From positions 1 through 32,290 of the forward strand of contig CAMYUQ010000010.1 in assembly GCA_947302045.1 (NCBI GenBank): a stretch of DNA of 32,290 bases. Reading direction: 5' to 3'. A program made the translations under genes and the position numbers. Shown here piece by piece: positions 15,233 through 23,439 of this stretch (position 1 is the stretch's first letter; each line of letters begins with the position of its first letter). A model generated the notes under the pieces. The model was not told the DNA's origin and ran no database searches. It saw only the letters and a list, made by a program, of their open reading frames with translations. The DNA is from an uncultured Clostridia bacterium (GTDB lineage Bacteria > Bacillota > Clostridia > Oscillospirales > CAG-272).

Positions 15233-15766
15233 TCAAAAATCGTTTTTTCGTATTTTTTCGCAAATGCCCGCGCCGAGCAGAAAGACGACCAGAGCGAAAG
15301 CACCCTGCAAAAGGTTGAAGGGGATCCCTGCCAACGCCGGATAAAAATCCGCCCGGTAGAAGACGAACGATTCATAAATATAATATCCGGCAGACATGAA
15401 CAGTTCCGCCGCGAGCGCGGCGAGAAGTTTGCAGAAGAAACTTTGCTTTTTCATTCCAAACGCGAACCGTACCGCAAAAAAGATCAGCACCATCGCGGCT
15501 TTGATGACGAGCGTGGCGGGCGCATAAAGAAAATAGCCGAAGGTCAGATCGGCGAACGCCGCGCCGACGCTTGCCGCGACGACAGCCGGCCAGGAGCCGA
15601 GCAGAAGCGCGCCGAGGAGCAGAAAGCCGTCCCCGAGATTGACGTTTCCGATCCCGAGTGGCATATTCAGGCAGGTCCCGCCGTAAACGAGGGCGAGAAA
15701 GAGAGCGCCCGCCGCGAGCCGTTGCACCGAAAGCCCGCGGCGTTCGTTGGAAAGATGTTTTTTCAT
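15233..15766 (-). CDS. ECF transporter S component (substrate unknown)
   Basis: A 177-residue membrane protein with about six hydrophobic segments. GIGNVNLGDGFLLLGALLLGSWPAVVAASVGAAFADL is the conserved loop and helix pattern of substrate-binding S subunits of energy-coupling factor transporters (ECF_trnsprt/DUF1393 type). Such proteins bind a vitamin or metal and use a shared EcfA-A'-T module encoded elsewhere. No riboswitch is seen in the short leader, so the substrate cannot be inferred. The start is ATG 15766 with AGAGGT upstream and a perfect promoter at 15803-15831. The gene precedes yifB on the same strand. Confidence 0.88.
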   Translation of the reverse strand: MKKHLSNERRGLSVQRLAAGALFLALVYGGTCLNMPLGIGNVNLGDGFLLLGALLLGSWPAVVAASVGAAFADLTFGYFLYAPATLVIKAAMVLIFFAVRFAFGMKKQSFFCKLLAALAAELFMSAGYYIYESFVFYRADFYPALAGIPFNLLQGAFALVVFLLGAGICEKIRKNDF

Positions 15767-15802
15767 GGTATCGTACCTCTGGTTCCATTTTGAGATGAAG
15801 CC

Positions 15803-15831
15803 ATTATAAACCTATCAACCCGCTTTGTCAA
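15803..15831 (-). promoter_or_regulatory. Promoter of the ECF-yifB transcript
   Basis: On the minus strand, perfect TTGACA (15826-15831), 17 bases, perfect TATAAT (15803-15808). Confidence 0.85.
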
Positions 15832-15857
15832 TAGGTAAATGCAAACGATTTCGGAAA

Positions 15858-17525
15858 TCAGGAAAGTTTTTTCTCCTCGGCAAAAGAGTCGCGCAGGATC
15901 TGCCCGGTTGCACTGCGCGGAAGCGGCTGGGTGCGAACCGTGAAAAAAAGGATCTGTTCATGCGCCGGGAGCAGGGCGTTGATCTCGGCAATGGCGCGCC
16001 GCATCTCCACCTGCATCCGCTGACGCGTGTTGAGGTCTTCCAGCGCGCGAACCGCCGGCATATTCGGGCAGAGGATCGCCGAGAGCACCACGTCCTGCCG
16101 CTTCTCGTCAAATTTACCCCGAACGACCGCTTCCTGAATGAATTTGTTGCTGCAAAGCATCGCTTCCAGCTCCTCCGGGAAGATCACGCGCCCCGAAGCG
16201 GTGACGATCCGGTTCTTTTTCCGTCCGATCACGTGGAGGAAGCCGTCGTTATCGAGAAAGCCGAGGTCGCCGGTGTAAAACCAGCCGTCGCGCAGAACGG
16301 AGGAGGTCAGCTCGGGATCGTTGCAGTAGCCGAGCATGAGGTTCGGACCGCGGTAGCGGATCTCGCCGATCCCGTTATCCTGCATATCGTAAATATCGAC
16401 CACCGAATCGGGCAAAACCATCCCGGCGGAATCGTCGCGGAAATAGGTGTCGCGGTTGATGGCGGCGACCGGCGCACATTCGGCAAGCGTATACGCCTGA
16501 ACGGCAAGGATGCCGAAATCGCGGAATCCGCGCAAAACGTGGGGCGCGGCAGGCGCGCCGCCGGTCAGGATCAGCCGGAGTTTTCCGCCGAAGCTCTTGT
16601 GGATCGAGGAGAAAGAGGTCTTTTTCGCCGCCAGCGCCGCCCGTTCTGGTTTGAGGGCGTTGGTCATGCGGATCCGCGTCCGGATGCTGTTGTCCAGTCC
16701 GTTGCGGTGAATGTTATCCCAAATCTTCCGGTACATCGTTTCGGCAAGGAAGGGAACGCAATTGAGCACGGTGGGGTGAAATTCCCGCATTTCACGCGAG
16801 AGGAAGCGAAGCCCCTGCGAGAAGACCACCGACGCGCCGGCAGAGAGCGGACAGAGCAGTCCGCAGGTCAGCTCATACGCGTGGTAGAGCGGAAGGATCG
16901 AAAGAAAGACGTCTTCGGGATCCATGCGGATCATGCGCCGCACCGAAGCGGTGTCGAAGCAGAAATTCCGGTGGGAAAGGATCACGCCGTGCGCGCCTTC
17001 CGAAAAGAAGAGGATCGCGGCAGGCGCTTCGGGGTCGATCCTGCGCGCGCGTGCCGGCTGGTCGACCGACGCGCAGAGCTTGGAAAATTCGGCAAAGGAG
17101 ATCACCGTCACCGGTGTTTGGAGTTTTCGCGCCGCGGCGAGAGCCGTTTTCTTCCAGCCGGGAGCGCAGAGGATACCCGTCGCCTCCGATTTTTCGAGGA
17201 TCGCCGCAAGCTGTGCGGAAGATACGGCAGGGTCGACCGTCACGGCGGTGCCGAGCCCGCCCGCAACGGCAAAGAAAGCAAGCGTCCAGTCGTAGGAATT
17301 TTCGCCGAGGATCACGGTTTTCTGCCCGGCAAACCCTTTTGCGCCGAGCGCGGAGCCGAGACGTCTGACGTCGTTCCAGAGCGTGGAATAAGAATAGGAG
17401 CGAACGGTATCCCCGGAAGCCGTCTTTTCGCAAATGGCGATCCGGTTGCCGAAAAGAGCCGCGGCGGTGCGGATCAGGTCGCGCAGGTCTTTTGGCTCGC
17501 GGACGGGATAATTCTGGTATGACAT
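15858..17525 (-). CDS. AMP-binding (long-chain acyl-CoA synthetase-like) protein with degenerate active-site motifs
   Basis: A 555-residue protein with the overall layout of acyl-adenylate-forming enzymes. The acyl-adenylate motif YTLAE (345-349), FYTGDLGFLDNDGFLHVIGRKKN (416-438) and the C-terminal subdomain are clear. Two catalytic elements are abnormal. The phosphate-binding loop, normally TSGTTGxPKGV, reads FFSEGAHGVILSH (173-185), shortened and without the Thr/Lys residues. The A10 lysine in PxxxxGKxxR is Gln542 in PRSATGQILR. The nucleotide sequence at both places is in frame. The protein may have lost or changed its adenylation activity, or may bind ligands without catalysis. The start is ATG 17525 preceded by AGGAGG. 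It is followed by the ECF-yifB unit and lies next to rsmA, with no sign of a lipid operon. Confidence 0.85.
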   Translation of the reverse strand: MSYQNYPVREPKDLRDLIRTAAALFGNRIAICEKTASGDTVRSYSYSTLWNDVRRLGSALGAKGFAGQKTVILGENSYDWTLAFFAVAGGLGTAVTVDPAVSSAQLAAILEKSEATGILCAPGWKKTALAAARKLQTPVTVISFAEFSKLCASVDQPARARRIDPEAPAAILFFSEGAHGVILSHRNFCFDTASVRRMIRMDPEDVFLSILPLYHAYELTCGLLCPLSAGASVVFSQGLRFLSREMREFHPTVLNCVPFLAETMYRKIWDNIHRNGLDNSIRTRIRMTNALKPERAALAAKKTSFSSIHKSFGGKLRLILTGGAPAAPHVLRGFRDFGILAVQAYTLAECAPVAAINRDTYFRDDSAGMVLPDSVVDIYDMQDNGIGEIRYRGPNLMLGYCNDPELTSSVLRDGWFYTGDLGFLDNDGFLHVIGRKKNRIVTASGRVIFPEELEAMLCSNKFIQEAVVRGKFDEKRQDVVLSAILCPNMPAVRALEDLNTRQRMQVEMRRAIAEINALLPAHEQILFFTVRTQPLPRSATGQILRDSFAEEKKLS

Positions 17526-17613
17526 TCGATCAACCTCCTATGTCGGTATTTCCGTTATTGTGTGAAAGAAACGGTCAAAAAAATCGAGAAACTTGAAAAT
17601 GCAGCGGTTTTGT

Positions 17614-18471
17614 TTATCCGAGCCGGTCCGAAAGATCCGAGAAGAGCGCGACCGAGAGCCGCTCGCCGCGGATCTCCGGATCCAGACCGAGCGAGACGAC
17701 CGCCTCCCGGATCTGCTCTTTGGAAAGATCGGGAAACCCGGCAGAGAGCGCGTTGACGAGCGTTTTCCGCCGCTGCCCGAACGCCGCCCGGATCGTTTTG
17801 AAAAATTTTTCCTCGCTGCGCGGATGGCAGGGACGGTCCGCGTCCGAGCGGAGCGTGAGCCGGACGACCGCGGAATCCACCTTCGGCGCGGGCAGGAACC
17901 GATCCGACGGAACCCGGATCAGCTTTTGCGCCGAGGCGTAATAGTCGATCACCGGTGTGATCGCGCCGTAGTCTTTGGTCCCGGGCATAGCGCAGATCCT
18001 GTCGGCAACCTCTTTTTGCACCATGACCGTGACCGATTCAAAGGGCAGTCGGCTCTCGAGCAGGTACATCAGGATTGGGGAGGTGATATAGTAGGGCAGG
18101 TTGGCGCAAACCGCCACTTTTCCACGCTCAAAACAGGGTTGCAGCAGTTCATGCAGGTCGGTTTTCAGAACGTCCGCGTGGTGAACGGTCACGTTGTCGA
18201 AATCCGCAAGCGTAAATTGCAGAACCGGGAGCAGATGCTCGTCGATCTCCAACGCCACGACAGACGCAAATCTTGACGCAAGCGCGCGGGTCAGGGTCCC
18301 GATGCCGGGGCCGATTTCGAGGACCGTGCAGGCAGGGTCGGATGAGCAGGAATCGGCGATCTGTTCCACAACAGAACCGTCGGTGAGGAAGTTCTGCCCG
18401 AACTCTTTGCGGAACCGCAGTCCGTACATCGACATGATCCGCCGAACGGTGGAAATATCCGAAAGATCCAT
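17614..18471 (-). CDS. rsmA: 16S rRNA (adenine1518/1519-N6)-dimethyltransferase RsmA (KsgA)
   Basis: A 285-residue KsgA-family methyltransferase. Motifs are RKEFGQNFLTD (21-31), LEIGPGIGTLTRAL (51-64), and the catalytic NLPYYITSP (124-132). It dimethylates two adjacent adenosines in helix 45 of 16S rRNA late in 30S assembly. The start is the ATG at 18471, with GGAAGGAGAGGAAGAG before it; the frame is open further upstream but those residues are not conserved and overlap the promoter region. The gene has its own promoter at 18503-18531 and diverges from the amylase gene. Confidence 0.96.
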   Translation of the reverse strand: MDLSDISTVRRIMSMYGLRFRKEFGQNFLTDGSVVEQIADSCSSDPACTVLEIGPGIGTLTRALASRFASVVALEIDEHLLPVLQFTLADFDNVTVHHADVLKTDLHELLQPCFERGKVAVCANLPYYITSPILMYLLESRLPFESVTVMVQKEVADRICAMPGTKDYGAITPVIDYYASAQKLIRVPSDRFLPAPKVDSAVVRLTLRSDADRPCHPRSEEKFFKTIRAAFGQRRKTLVNALSAGFPDLSKEQIREAVVSLGLDPEIRGERLSVALFSDLSDRLG

Positions 18472-18502
18472 TCTCTTCCTCTCCTTCCTTTTTTCTGCTT
18501 TC

Positions 18503-18531
18503 AGTCTATCACAAAACGCCTCAAAATGCAA
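18503..18531 (-). promoter_or_regulatory. rsmA promoter
   Basis: On the minus strand, TTGCAT (18526-18531), 17-base spacer, TAGACT (18503-18508). Confidence 0.6.
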
Positions 18532-18581
18532 GAGGAAATCGCCTGCAAAGCCCGAAAAAAACCGTTTTTTTCGAAAAACGG

Positions 18582-18610
18582 TTGGAAAACGGACGGGGAT
18601 GTGGTATAAT
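18582..18610 (+). promoter_or_regulatory. Amylase promoter
   Basis: TTGGAA (18582-18587), 17 bases, perfect TATAAT (18605-18610). A hairpin AACCGTTTTT/AAAAACGGTT (18560-18583) touches the -35 box and could be an operator or a leftover terminator. Confidence 0.7.
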
Positions 18611-18622
18611 GAGAGCGGTTTG

Positions 18623-18696
18623 ACCCGGAATTTGCGCAAAATCCGGGTTTTGGCGCAGAGCGCGGAACTTTTCGACCGCGGTCGCGCAGAAAGTTC
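18623..18696 (+). promoter_or_regulatory. Structured leader of the amylase gene
   Basis: The transcribed leader holds two strong inverted repeats. ACCCGGA/TCCGGGT (18623-18648) encloses the palindrome TTTGCGCAAA and is followed by four T, so it can act as an attenuator hairpin or as a LacI-family-type operator. GAACTTT/AAAGTTC (18665-18696) encloses the perfect palindrome CGACCGCGGTCG (18673-18684). Both lie between the promoter and the ribosome binding site. Control of the amylase at this point is inferred. Confidence 0.5.
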
Positions 18697-18718
18697 AACC
18701 GGATGGGAGGTTTCCGCA

Positions 18719-20629
18719 ATGTTGCCGAGAGAATCCGAACGGATCGCCGGACAGTCTATGCCTCAGATACGCAAATATATTCGCGGAACCGACTGTTCCG
18801 GGCAAAATTCCTTTCCCGCCGGAGAGCCGGTTGCCTTTTCGGTGACCGTGCCGCGCGCGCTCGGCTCTGCCGCCGTCGTTTTGCGGATTGGCGCCGACGG
18901 GAGCGATCCGATCGACCTCCCGTTCTCTTTCTCCGGCTCGGATGCCGGGATCGATCTCTATACCGGCACGCTCGATCCCGCCGCCGTCATGGGAACGGAA
19001 ACAGGTCTGTTCTTCTATGAATTTCTCTTCCTGCGCGGCGAGCATACCCTCTTTACCGATACCGTCAACAATATTGATTTTACCCTGTGTTCCCACAGCG
19101 CCTCCCGGTTCCGTATGCTCATCTTTCGCCGCGGAATGCAAACGCCGCGCTGGTTGGCAAATGGCACGATGTACCATATCTTCGTGGATCGCTTCTTTCG
19201 CGCGCGGGTTCAAAACGCGCCGCACCCCGGCGCAACGATCGACCCGGATTGGGAAAACGGCGTTCCGCAGTACGCCGAGCGCCCCGGCGACGAGCTTTCC
19301 AACACCGTCTTTTTCGCCGGGAATTTGCAGGGCGTATGTGAAAAGCTCGACTATCTGCAATCCCTCGGCGTCACCGTTCTTTATCTCTCTCCGATCTTTG
19401 AAGCCGAGAGCAATCATCGCTACGACACCGGCTGTTATGAAAAAGTCGATTCTCTCCTCGGCGGGGACGACGCTTTTGCGGAGCTGGTTTCACAGGCGCA
19501 CGGCAGAGGCATGAAGATCATCCTCGACGGCGTTTTCAACCATACCGGAAACAACAGTAAATATTTCAACGCCAAAGGGCAGTATCCGACGGTCGGCGCG
19601 GCGCAGTCGCCCGATTCCCCCTTTGCGAGTTGGTATCGATTCCGTTCGTGGCCGGACGACTACGAATCCTGGTGGGGCATCCCGATCCTGCCGCGGCTGA
19701 ATCAGGAGCAGGAAAGTTGCCGCCGCTATTTCACCGGTGCGAACGGGATCGCGGCAAAGTGGATCCGCGCCGGCGCCGACGGTTGGCGCCTGGACGTTGC
19801 GGATGAGCTGAACGACGATTTTCTGGATGAATTTCACGATACGGTCAAGTCGGTCAAGCCCGACGCGGCGATCATCGGCGAGGTCTGGGAAAACGCGGCG
19901 GAAAAGATCTCCTACGGGAAAAGGCGACGGTATTTACAGGGCGGTCAGCTCGACAGCGTGATGAACTACCCCTTCCGGTCCGCCGTGCTGGATCTGCTCC
20001 GGACCCGGAAAACCGCCGTGTTCGTCAACACGCTCAAAGAAATTTGGGCAACCTATCCGCGCCCGGTCTGCGACGTGCTCATGAACCTGCTTGGCACGCA
20101 CGATACGGCAAGGATCCTCTCGGTTCTGGGAGAAGAGGACGAAGCGTGGGAGCTGCTTTCGGGGAGCGAACTCGCCGGAAGAAAACTGACGGAAAAGAAG
20201 AAAGAGGACGCGATCCGGCTTCTGAAAATCGCGGCGATCCTGCAATTCACATCCTACGGGATCCCCTCGGTTTACTACGGCGACGAAGCCGGGCTCGAGG
20301 GCTACCGCGATCCCTTCTGCCGGATGCCCTTTCCGTGGGGAAGGGAAAACAAAGACCTGCTCGCGTTCTATTCCGCGCTCGGCGGTCTGCGCGCACGGAA
20401 CGAAGCCCTGCACGGCGGCGATTTCCGGTTTCTGACGGCGACCGAAGAAAGGTTCGTTTATGAGCGGAGAGGAGAGAAAAGCCGCGTTTACGTTGCGGTA
20501 AACCTCGGAACGCAGACGGCAAAATTCGATTTGCCGACCGCCTCGACCGATCTTTTCTCCGGCGAACGGTACAAAAAAGCCGTAAAGGTCCCGCCGCTCT
20601 GCGCGACCGTGGCAACCTCGGCGGACTGA
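18719..20629 (+). CDS. GH13 alpha-amylase family protein (neopullulanase/cyclomaltodextrinase type)
   Basis: A 636-residue intracellular GH13 enzyme without a signal peptide. An N-terminal beta-sandwich domain covers about residues 15-135, the position of the starch-binding-like domain of neopullulanases. The TIM barrel begins at about YHIFVDRFF (152-160). Conserved regions are ILDGVFNHTG (268-277), GWRLDVADE (355-363, nucleophile Asp359), IIGEVWE (385-391, acid/base Glu388) and LLGTHDTAR (458-466, Asp462). A short C-terminal beta domain ends the protein. It would hydrolyse maltodextrins, cyclodextrins or pullulan fragments. The ATG at 18719 is chosen for GGGAGG at 18705-18710; the longer upstream frame overlaps rsmA on the other strand. 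It stands alone with a structured leader and its own terminator. Confidence 0.93.
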   Translation: MLPRESERIAGQSMPQIRKYIRGTDCSGQNSFPAGEPVAFSVTVPRALGSAAVVLRIGADGSDPIDLPFSFSGSDAGIDLYTGTLDPAAVMGTETGLFFYEFLFLRGEHTLFTDTVNNIDFTLCSHSASRFRMLIFRRGMQTPRWLANGTMYHIFVDRFFRARVQNAPHPGATIDPDWENGVPQYAERPGDELSNTVFFAGNLQGVCEKLDYLQSLGVTVLYLSPIFEAESNHRYDTGCYEKVDSLLGGDDAFAELVSQAHGRGMKIILDGVFNHTGNNSKYFNAKGQYPTVGAAQSPDSPFASWYRFRSWPDDYESWWGIPILPRLNQEQESCRRYFTGANGIAAKWIRAGADGWRLDVADELNDDFLDEFHDTVKSVKPDAAIIGEVWENAAEKISYGKRRRYLQGGQLDSVMNYPFRSAVLDLLRTRKTAVFVNTLKEIWATYPRPVCDVLMNLLGTHDTARILSVLGEEDEAWELLSGSELAGRKLTEKKKEDAIRLLKIAAILQFTSYGIPSVYYGDEAGLEGYRDPFCRMPFPWGRENKDLLAFYSALGGLRARNEALHGGDFRFLTATEERFVYERRGEKSRVYVAVNLGTQTAKFDLPTASTDLFSGERYKKAVKVPPLCATVATSAD

Positions 20630-20681
20630 CTTGCCGGAACAATTTTTGAAAGCGTAATATTTGAAAGTGTAAAACAGGTAT

Positions 20682-20719
20682 AAAACAGGCATCCCGCCCG
20701 GGCTGCCTGTTTGTTTTTT
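20682..20719 (+). terminator. Terminator after the amylase gene
   Basis: AAACAGGCA (20683-20691) pairs with TGCCTGTTT (20704-20712), followed by GTTTTTT. It lies in the 332-base gap between the amylase and the SPFH gene. The rest of that gap (about 20720-20950) is much more AT-rich than the surroundings and holds a promoter and leader but no gene. Confidence 0.9.
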
Positions 20720-20845
20720 CTGCGCAAAACGCAGTGCAAATCTTTTGCAGAGGTGAAATTTTGAGCTGCAGAAAAGTCAAAACATCATATTGCAATAAAA
20801 CAGGGTCGATTTTTGTATATTTTTTCATTTTTTTGACAATAGATA

Positions 20846-20874
20846 TTGTTTTTTGAATTTCTCTATGATATAAT
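20846..20874 (+). promoter_or_regulatory. Promoter of the SPFH-YidD-propeller operon
   Basis: TTGTTT (20846-20851), 17 bases, TATAAT (20869-20874) with a TG element before the -10. A perfect TTGACA lies further upstream at 20833-20838 but is 30 bases from this -10. The whole area is AT-rich. Confidence 0.6.
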
Positions 20875-20961
20875 GAAGTATATTTGGCGACGGCAAATTG
20901 TCGGCAATGAATCCTGCCACGCGTCAGAGGATCTTCAAAAATAAGATTTGAGGTGTTAAAA

Positions 20962-22053
20962 ATGGGAAAAATCATGGAACTCATCTCCTATGAAAGCGAT
21001 AACAAGGAGCTGATCGGAAAAATCAGTATTGACGACTTGAAAACGAAGTCTGCCATCATCGTAAACGAAAGTCAGGAAGCGCTGTTTTATAAAGACGGTC
21101 AGGCGCTGGATCTCTTTTTGTCCGGACGGCATGAGATTACAACCGATTCCATCCCCCTCTTTTTCAAGCTCTTTCAGCGTTGGTTCGGAACCACGTCTCC
21201 GCTCCCCTGTTCCGTTTACTTTATCAATAAAGTCAATGTATTGGACATGAGTTGGGGAACGCCCGGTCCGATCCCGATGATGGATCCGAAATACAATCTG
21301 CTCATTAACGTCATTGCAAACGGCTCGATGGGCGTGCGTATTTCCGATTCCAGGAAGTTCGTAGTCAAAATCGTCGGTCAGGTGCCTTCGATATCTGCGG
21401 ATGACGTGAAACGCTACATCAAGGGTGTAATGATGGCCAATATCAAGAATTCCATCGCCGACATCATTCAAGGCGGCGTTTCCATTCTGGAAATTCATTC
21501 GCATCTCTACGAGCTCTCGGAAAAAATGCAAAAGAAGATCAACGAGAAAACAATCCCCGAATGGGGCATTGAGCTCGTCAATTTCTACTTCAACAGCATC
21601 ACCGCGCAAGACTCGGATCTGGAAGCGTTGCGGTTAACCAGCGAAAAGCGCATGAAAGGGATGGCCGATATTGAGCTCGAAAGAGCCAGAAAACTCAGCG
21701 ACACGGATATCGAAGTGCAAAAGAAAAATGCACTGGGGGATGCTGCCTGGGAAAAATTGATGAATAACGATCTGATGAAGACCTTCGCGGAAAATCAAGG
21801 CAACGGCAACGGAATGGCTTCTATGGGTGCCGGGATCGGTATGGGAATGGCAATGGCAAGCAATCTTTCCAACATGATGTCTTCCTCCACACCGCCGATG
21901 GGTTCCCCCGCCCCTACCCCCGCTCCCGCGCCGGAAGCACCGCAGGATGATCCGATTAAAGCCCTCGGAAAACTCAAACAGCTCCTGGACGCAGGGCTTA
22001 TCACCGAAGAGGATTACGCACAAAAGAAGAAAGAAATTTTATCAAGACTGTAA
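20962..22053 (+). CDS. SPFH (band 7) domain protein with C-terminal SHOCT domain (YdjI-like)
   Basis: A 363-residue protein. Residues 1 to about 250 resemble the SPFH proteins related to Bacillus YdjI and annotated as virion-core-like. EALFYKDGQALDLFLSGRHEI (39-60) and the long alpha/beta segment to WGIELVNFYFNSI (201-213) are typical, followed by a charged helix (ERARKLSDTDIEVQKK). Residues 280-310 are Gly/Met-rich, 311-328 Pro/Ala-rich, and 331-361 form a SHOCT domain (ALGKLKQLLDAGLITEEDYAQKKKEILSRL). SPFH proteins scaffold membrane microdomains; YdjI belongs to an envelope-stress operon in Bacillus. The ATG at 20962 follows GAGGTG. It heads an operon with two membrane proteins and a zinc-ribbon/propeller protein, pointing to a membrane-associated role (inference). 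Confidence 0.88.
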   Translation: MGKIMELISYESDNKELIGKISIDDLKTKSAIIVNESQEALFYKDGQALDLFLSGRHEITTDSIPLFFKLFQRWFGTTSPLPCSVYFINKVNVLDMSWGTPGPIPMMDPKYNLLINVIANGSMGVRISDSRKFVVKIVGQVPSISADDVKRYIKGVMMANIKNSIADIIQGGVSILEIHSHLYELSEKMQKKINEKTIPEWGIELVNFYFNSITAQDSDLEALRLTSEKRMKGMADIELERARKLSDTDIEVQKKNALGDAAWEKLMNNDLMKTFAENQGNGNGMASMGAGIGMGMAMASNLSNMMSSSTPPMGSPAPTPAPAPEAPQDDPIKALGKLKQLLDAGLITEEDYAQKKKEILSRL

Positions 22054-22086
22054 TGAAACCGTCTTGAAGAAAAAGGAAGTGAAACA

Positions 22087-22794
22087 ATGAAAAAGCTTTC
22101 CGGTACCCTGTATTTTATTTTCTCGATCGTGTTGCTTGCCATATTTGCGGTGGTAGCCGTGGTTGCCGGCTCCCGTCACGAACTGTTTTCGCTGACCCCT
22201 TTCCGGTTGGTTTGTCTCGTCACCGTTCTTCCCGTTTTGATTTCCAATATCTCCACCGGCGTGATTTTGAAAAAGAGCGATGAATTATTCCCCGTCCTTC
22301 CCCTGCTGATCATCTCCGGAATTTTTGAGTTTTTATCCTTGGTCCTCGGAACGATTCTGATCGCTCTGCCCGCATTCACCGGGAACGGTGTCTCCTGGTA
22401 TCTGTGGGGCATTGAACTGATTTTTGTGATCATTTATTTGCCGGTTCTGCTCTACTTTATTCTCGGCACGAATTACATCGTCGGCAACCGCAAAGCGATC
22501 AAGAAGAAGGTCTTCTACATCCGGGATCTCGTTTCAAAAATTACGATCGCCCTCCCGTCCGTTGAGGATGAGCGGTTGAAAAGCGCGTTGGTCGAGCTTT
22601 CCGACGATATCCGTTACAGTGATCCTTTGAGCAAAAATTTCGTAAAGGATGTTGAAGCGGAAATTTCCGAGACGGTTGAAGCCCTCATCTTCCGCGCATC
22701 CGACGGCGCCTCCTACGAGGATTGCAAATCGCAACTCCACAAGGCAAAAATGCTGATCCTGCAAAGAAACGAAACGATCAAAAATCTCAAATAA
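22087..22794 (+). CDS. Uncharacterised four-TM protein with C-terminal cytoplasmic domain
   Basis: A 235-residue protein not assigned to a named family. Hydrophobic segments lie at about residues 8-27, 39-60, 69-95 and 103-127, followed by a soluble tail of about 108 residues. The tail reads KKKVFYIRDLVSKI, LKSALVELSDDIRYSDP and AEISETVEALIFRASDGASYEDCKSQLHKAKMLILQRNETIKNLK, helical and acidic. AAAAGGAAG precedes the ATG. It lies 33 bases after the SPFH gene and 6 bases before the YidD gene, so all three are almost certainly co-transcribed. The tail probably contacts the SPFH or the propeller protein (inference). Confidence 0.8.
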   Translation: MKKLSGTLYFIFSIVLLAIFAVVAVVAGSRHELFSLTPFRLVCLVTVLPVLISNISTGVILKKSDELFPVLPLLIISGIFEFLSLVLGTILIALPAFTGNGVSWYLWGIELIFVIIYLPVLLYFILGTNYIVGNRKAIKKKVFYIRDLVSKITIALPSVEDERLKSALVELSDDIRYSDPLSKNFVKDVEAEISETVEALIFRASDGASYEDCKSQLHKAKMLILQRNETIKNLK

Positions 22795-22800
22795 AGCCGT

Positions 22801-23178
22801 ATGTCAAAACAGATTCGAGAGATTCGGGTAAAAGACCTCGTTCGTTATTTCTATTTGCCGCTTGTGATCTTTTTCCTGCTGACAGCCGGATTTTTAATCC
22901 TGCTGATTTTAACCCTTCCTCTGTGGATCAAATTTGCCGCGACTGCCGTATATTTGTTGCTTCTCTACTTTACGCTGAAACACCTTGCGATCGGCTGTAT
23001 CCTGATGTATAAAGCGTACGCGCCCATGGACGTCCGGCGCCGGTGCCGTTTTGAACCGACCTGCTCGACCTATATGTTGATGGCGATCCAAAAATACGGA
23101 CTGATCCGGGGCGTTATCAAAGGCGTCAAGCGAATTCACAGATGCAAGCCGCCGAACGGCGGAGTTGATTACCCGTAG
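22801..23178 (+). CDS. YidD family protein with extra N-terminal membrane segments
   Basis: A 125-residue protein. The core motifs of YidD, the membrane protein insertion efficiency factor, are present: RRRCRFEPTCSTYMLMAIQKYG (79-100), and HRCKPPNGGVDYP at the C-terminus. The usual YidD is about 70-85 residues with one amphipathic helix. This one adds about 45 N-terminal residues with two hydrophobic stretches (YLPLVIFFLLTAGFLILLILTLPLW and an adjoining one). YidD normally sits between rnpA and yidC near the origin; here it is in an SPFH operon, so it may be a specialised paralogue. There is no clear ribosome binding site; the start lies 6 bases after the previous stop, suggesting coupling. 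It ends in TAG, showing that TAG is a stop in this genome. Confidence 0.9.
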   Translation: MSKQIREIRVKDLVRYFYLPLVIFFLLTAGFLILLILTLPLWIKFAATAVYLLLLYFTLKHLAIGCILMYKAYAPMDVRRRCRFEPTCSTYMLMAIQKYGLIRGVIKGVKRIHRCKPPNGGVDYP

Positions 23179-23229
23179 TTCCTCCCAAAACTCTGGCGAA
23201 AAAAATTTATATATACAAGGAGAAAAAGA

Positions 23230-23352
23230 ATGAGCAGACAAATTTTTGGAAACTGCCCGAATTGTTCCACACCGCTCACGATCAATGAGGGTGAGACCAC
23301 CGTATGCCCCAGCTGTGACTGTACCGTTTCCGCCAGTCAACTCGAAGCATAG
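23230..23352 (+). pseudogene. Zinc-ribbon N-terminal piece of the propeller protein, ended by in-frame TAG
   Basis: Forty codons from ATG 23230, with AAGGAG just upstream, encode MSRQIFGNCPNCSTPLTINE and then VCPSCDCTVSASQLEA. The two CxxC pairs form a zinc ribbon. The frame is then closed by TAG at 23350-23352 but stays open and protein-like straight after it (ERKVNDVRQRFAEESRG...) up to and through the ATG at 23440. A single C-to-T change of a CAG codon would explain the stop. The piece could be a real 40-residue zinc-ribbon protein, but it is more likely the N-terminus of one 863-residue protein interrupted by a nonsense mutation, a sequence error, or read-through. Confidence 0.65.
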
Positions 23353-23439
23353 GAACGCAAGGTCAACGACGTTCGGCAGCGCTTTGCCGAAGAATCGAGG
23401 GGAAGCGTCGGCGTTTCCGGCGGGCTCTCTCAATTCGCC

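Noticed and set aside
13544..15793. 749-codon open frame on the plus strand
   Set aside because: It lies opposite yifB and the ECF gene, is rich in Arg/His/Gly as expected for an antisense frame of GC-rich genes, and has no recognisable domain or ribosome binding site.
15825..17522. 565-codon plus-strand frame
   Set aside because: Exact antisense shadow of the AMP-binding gene, whose motifs are clear on the minus strand.
23350..23352. TAG as a sense codon (alternative code, pyrrolysine)
   Set aside because: YidD ends at its conserved C-terminus with TAG, and other genes end with TAA or TGA normally, so recoding of TAG genome-wide is not supported.
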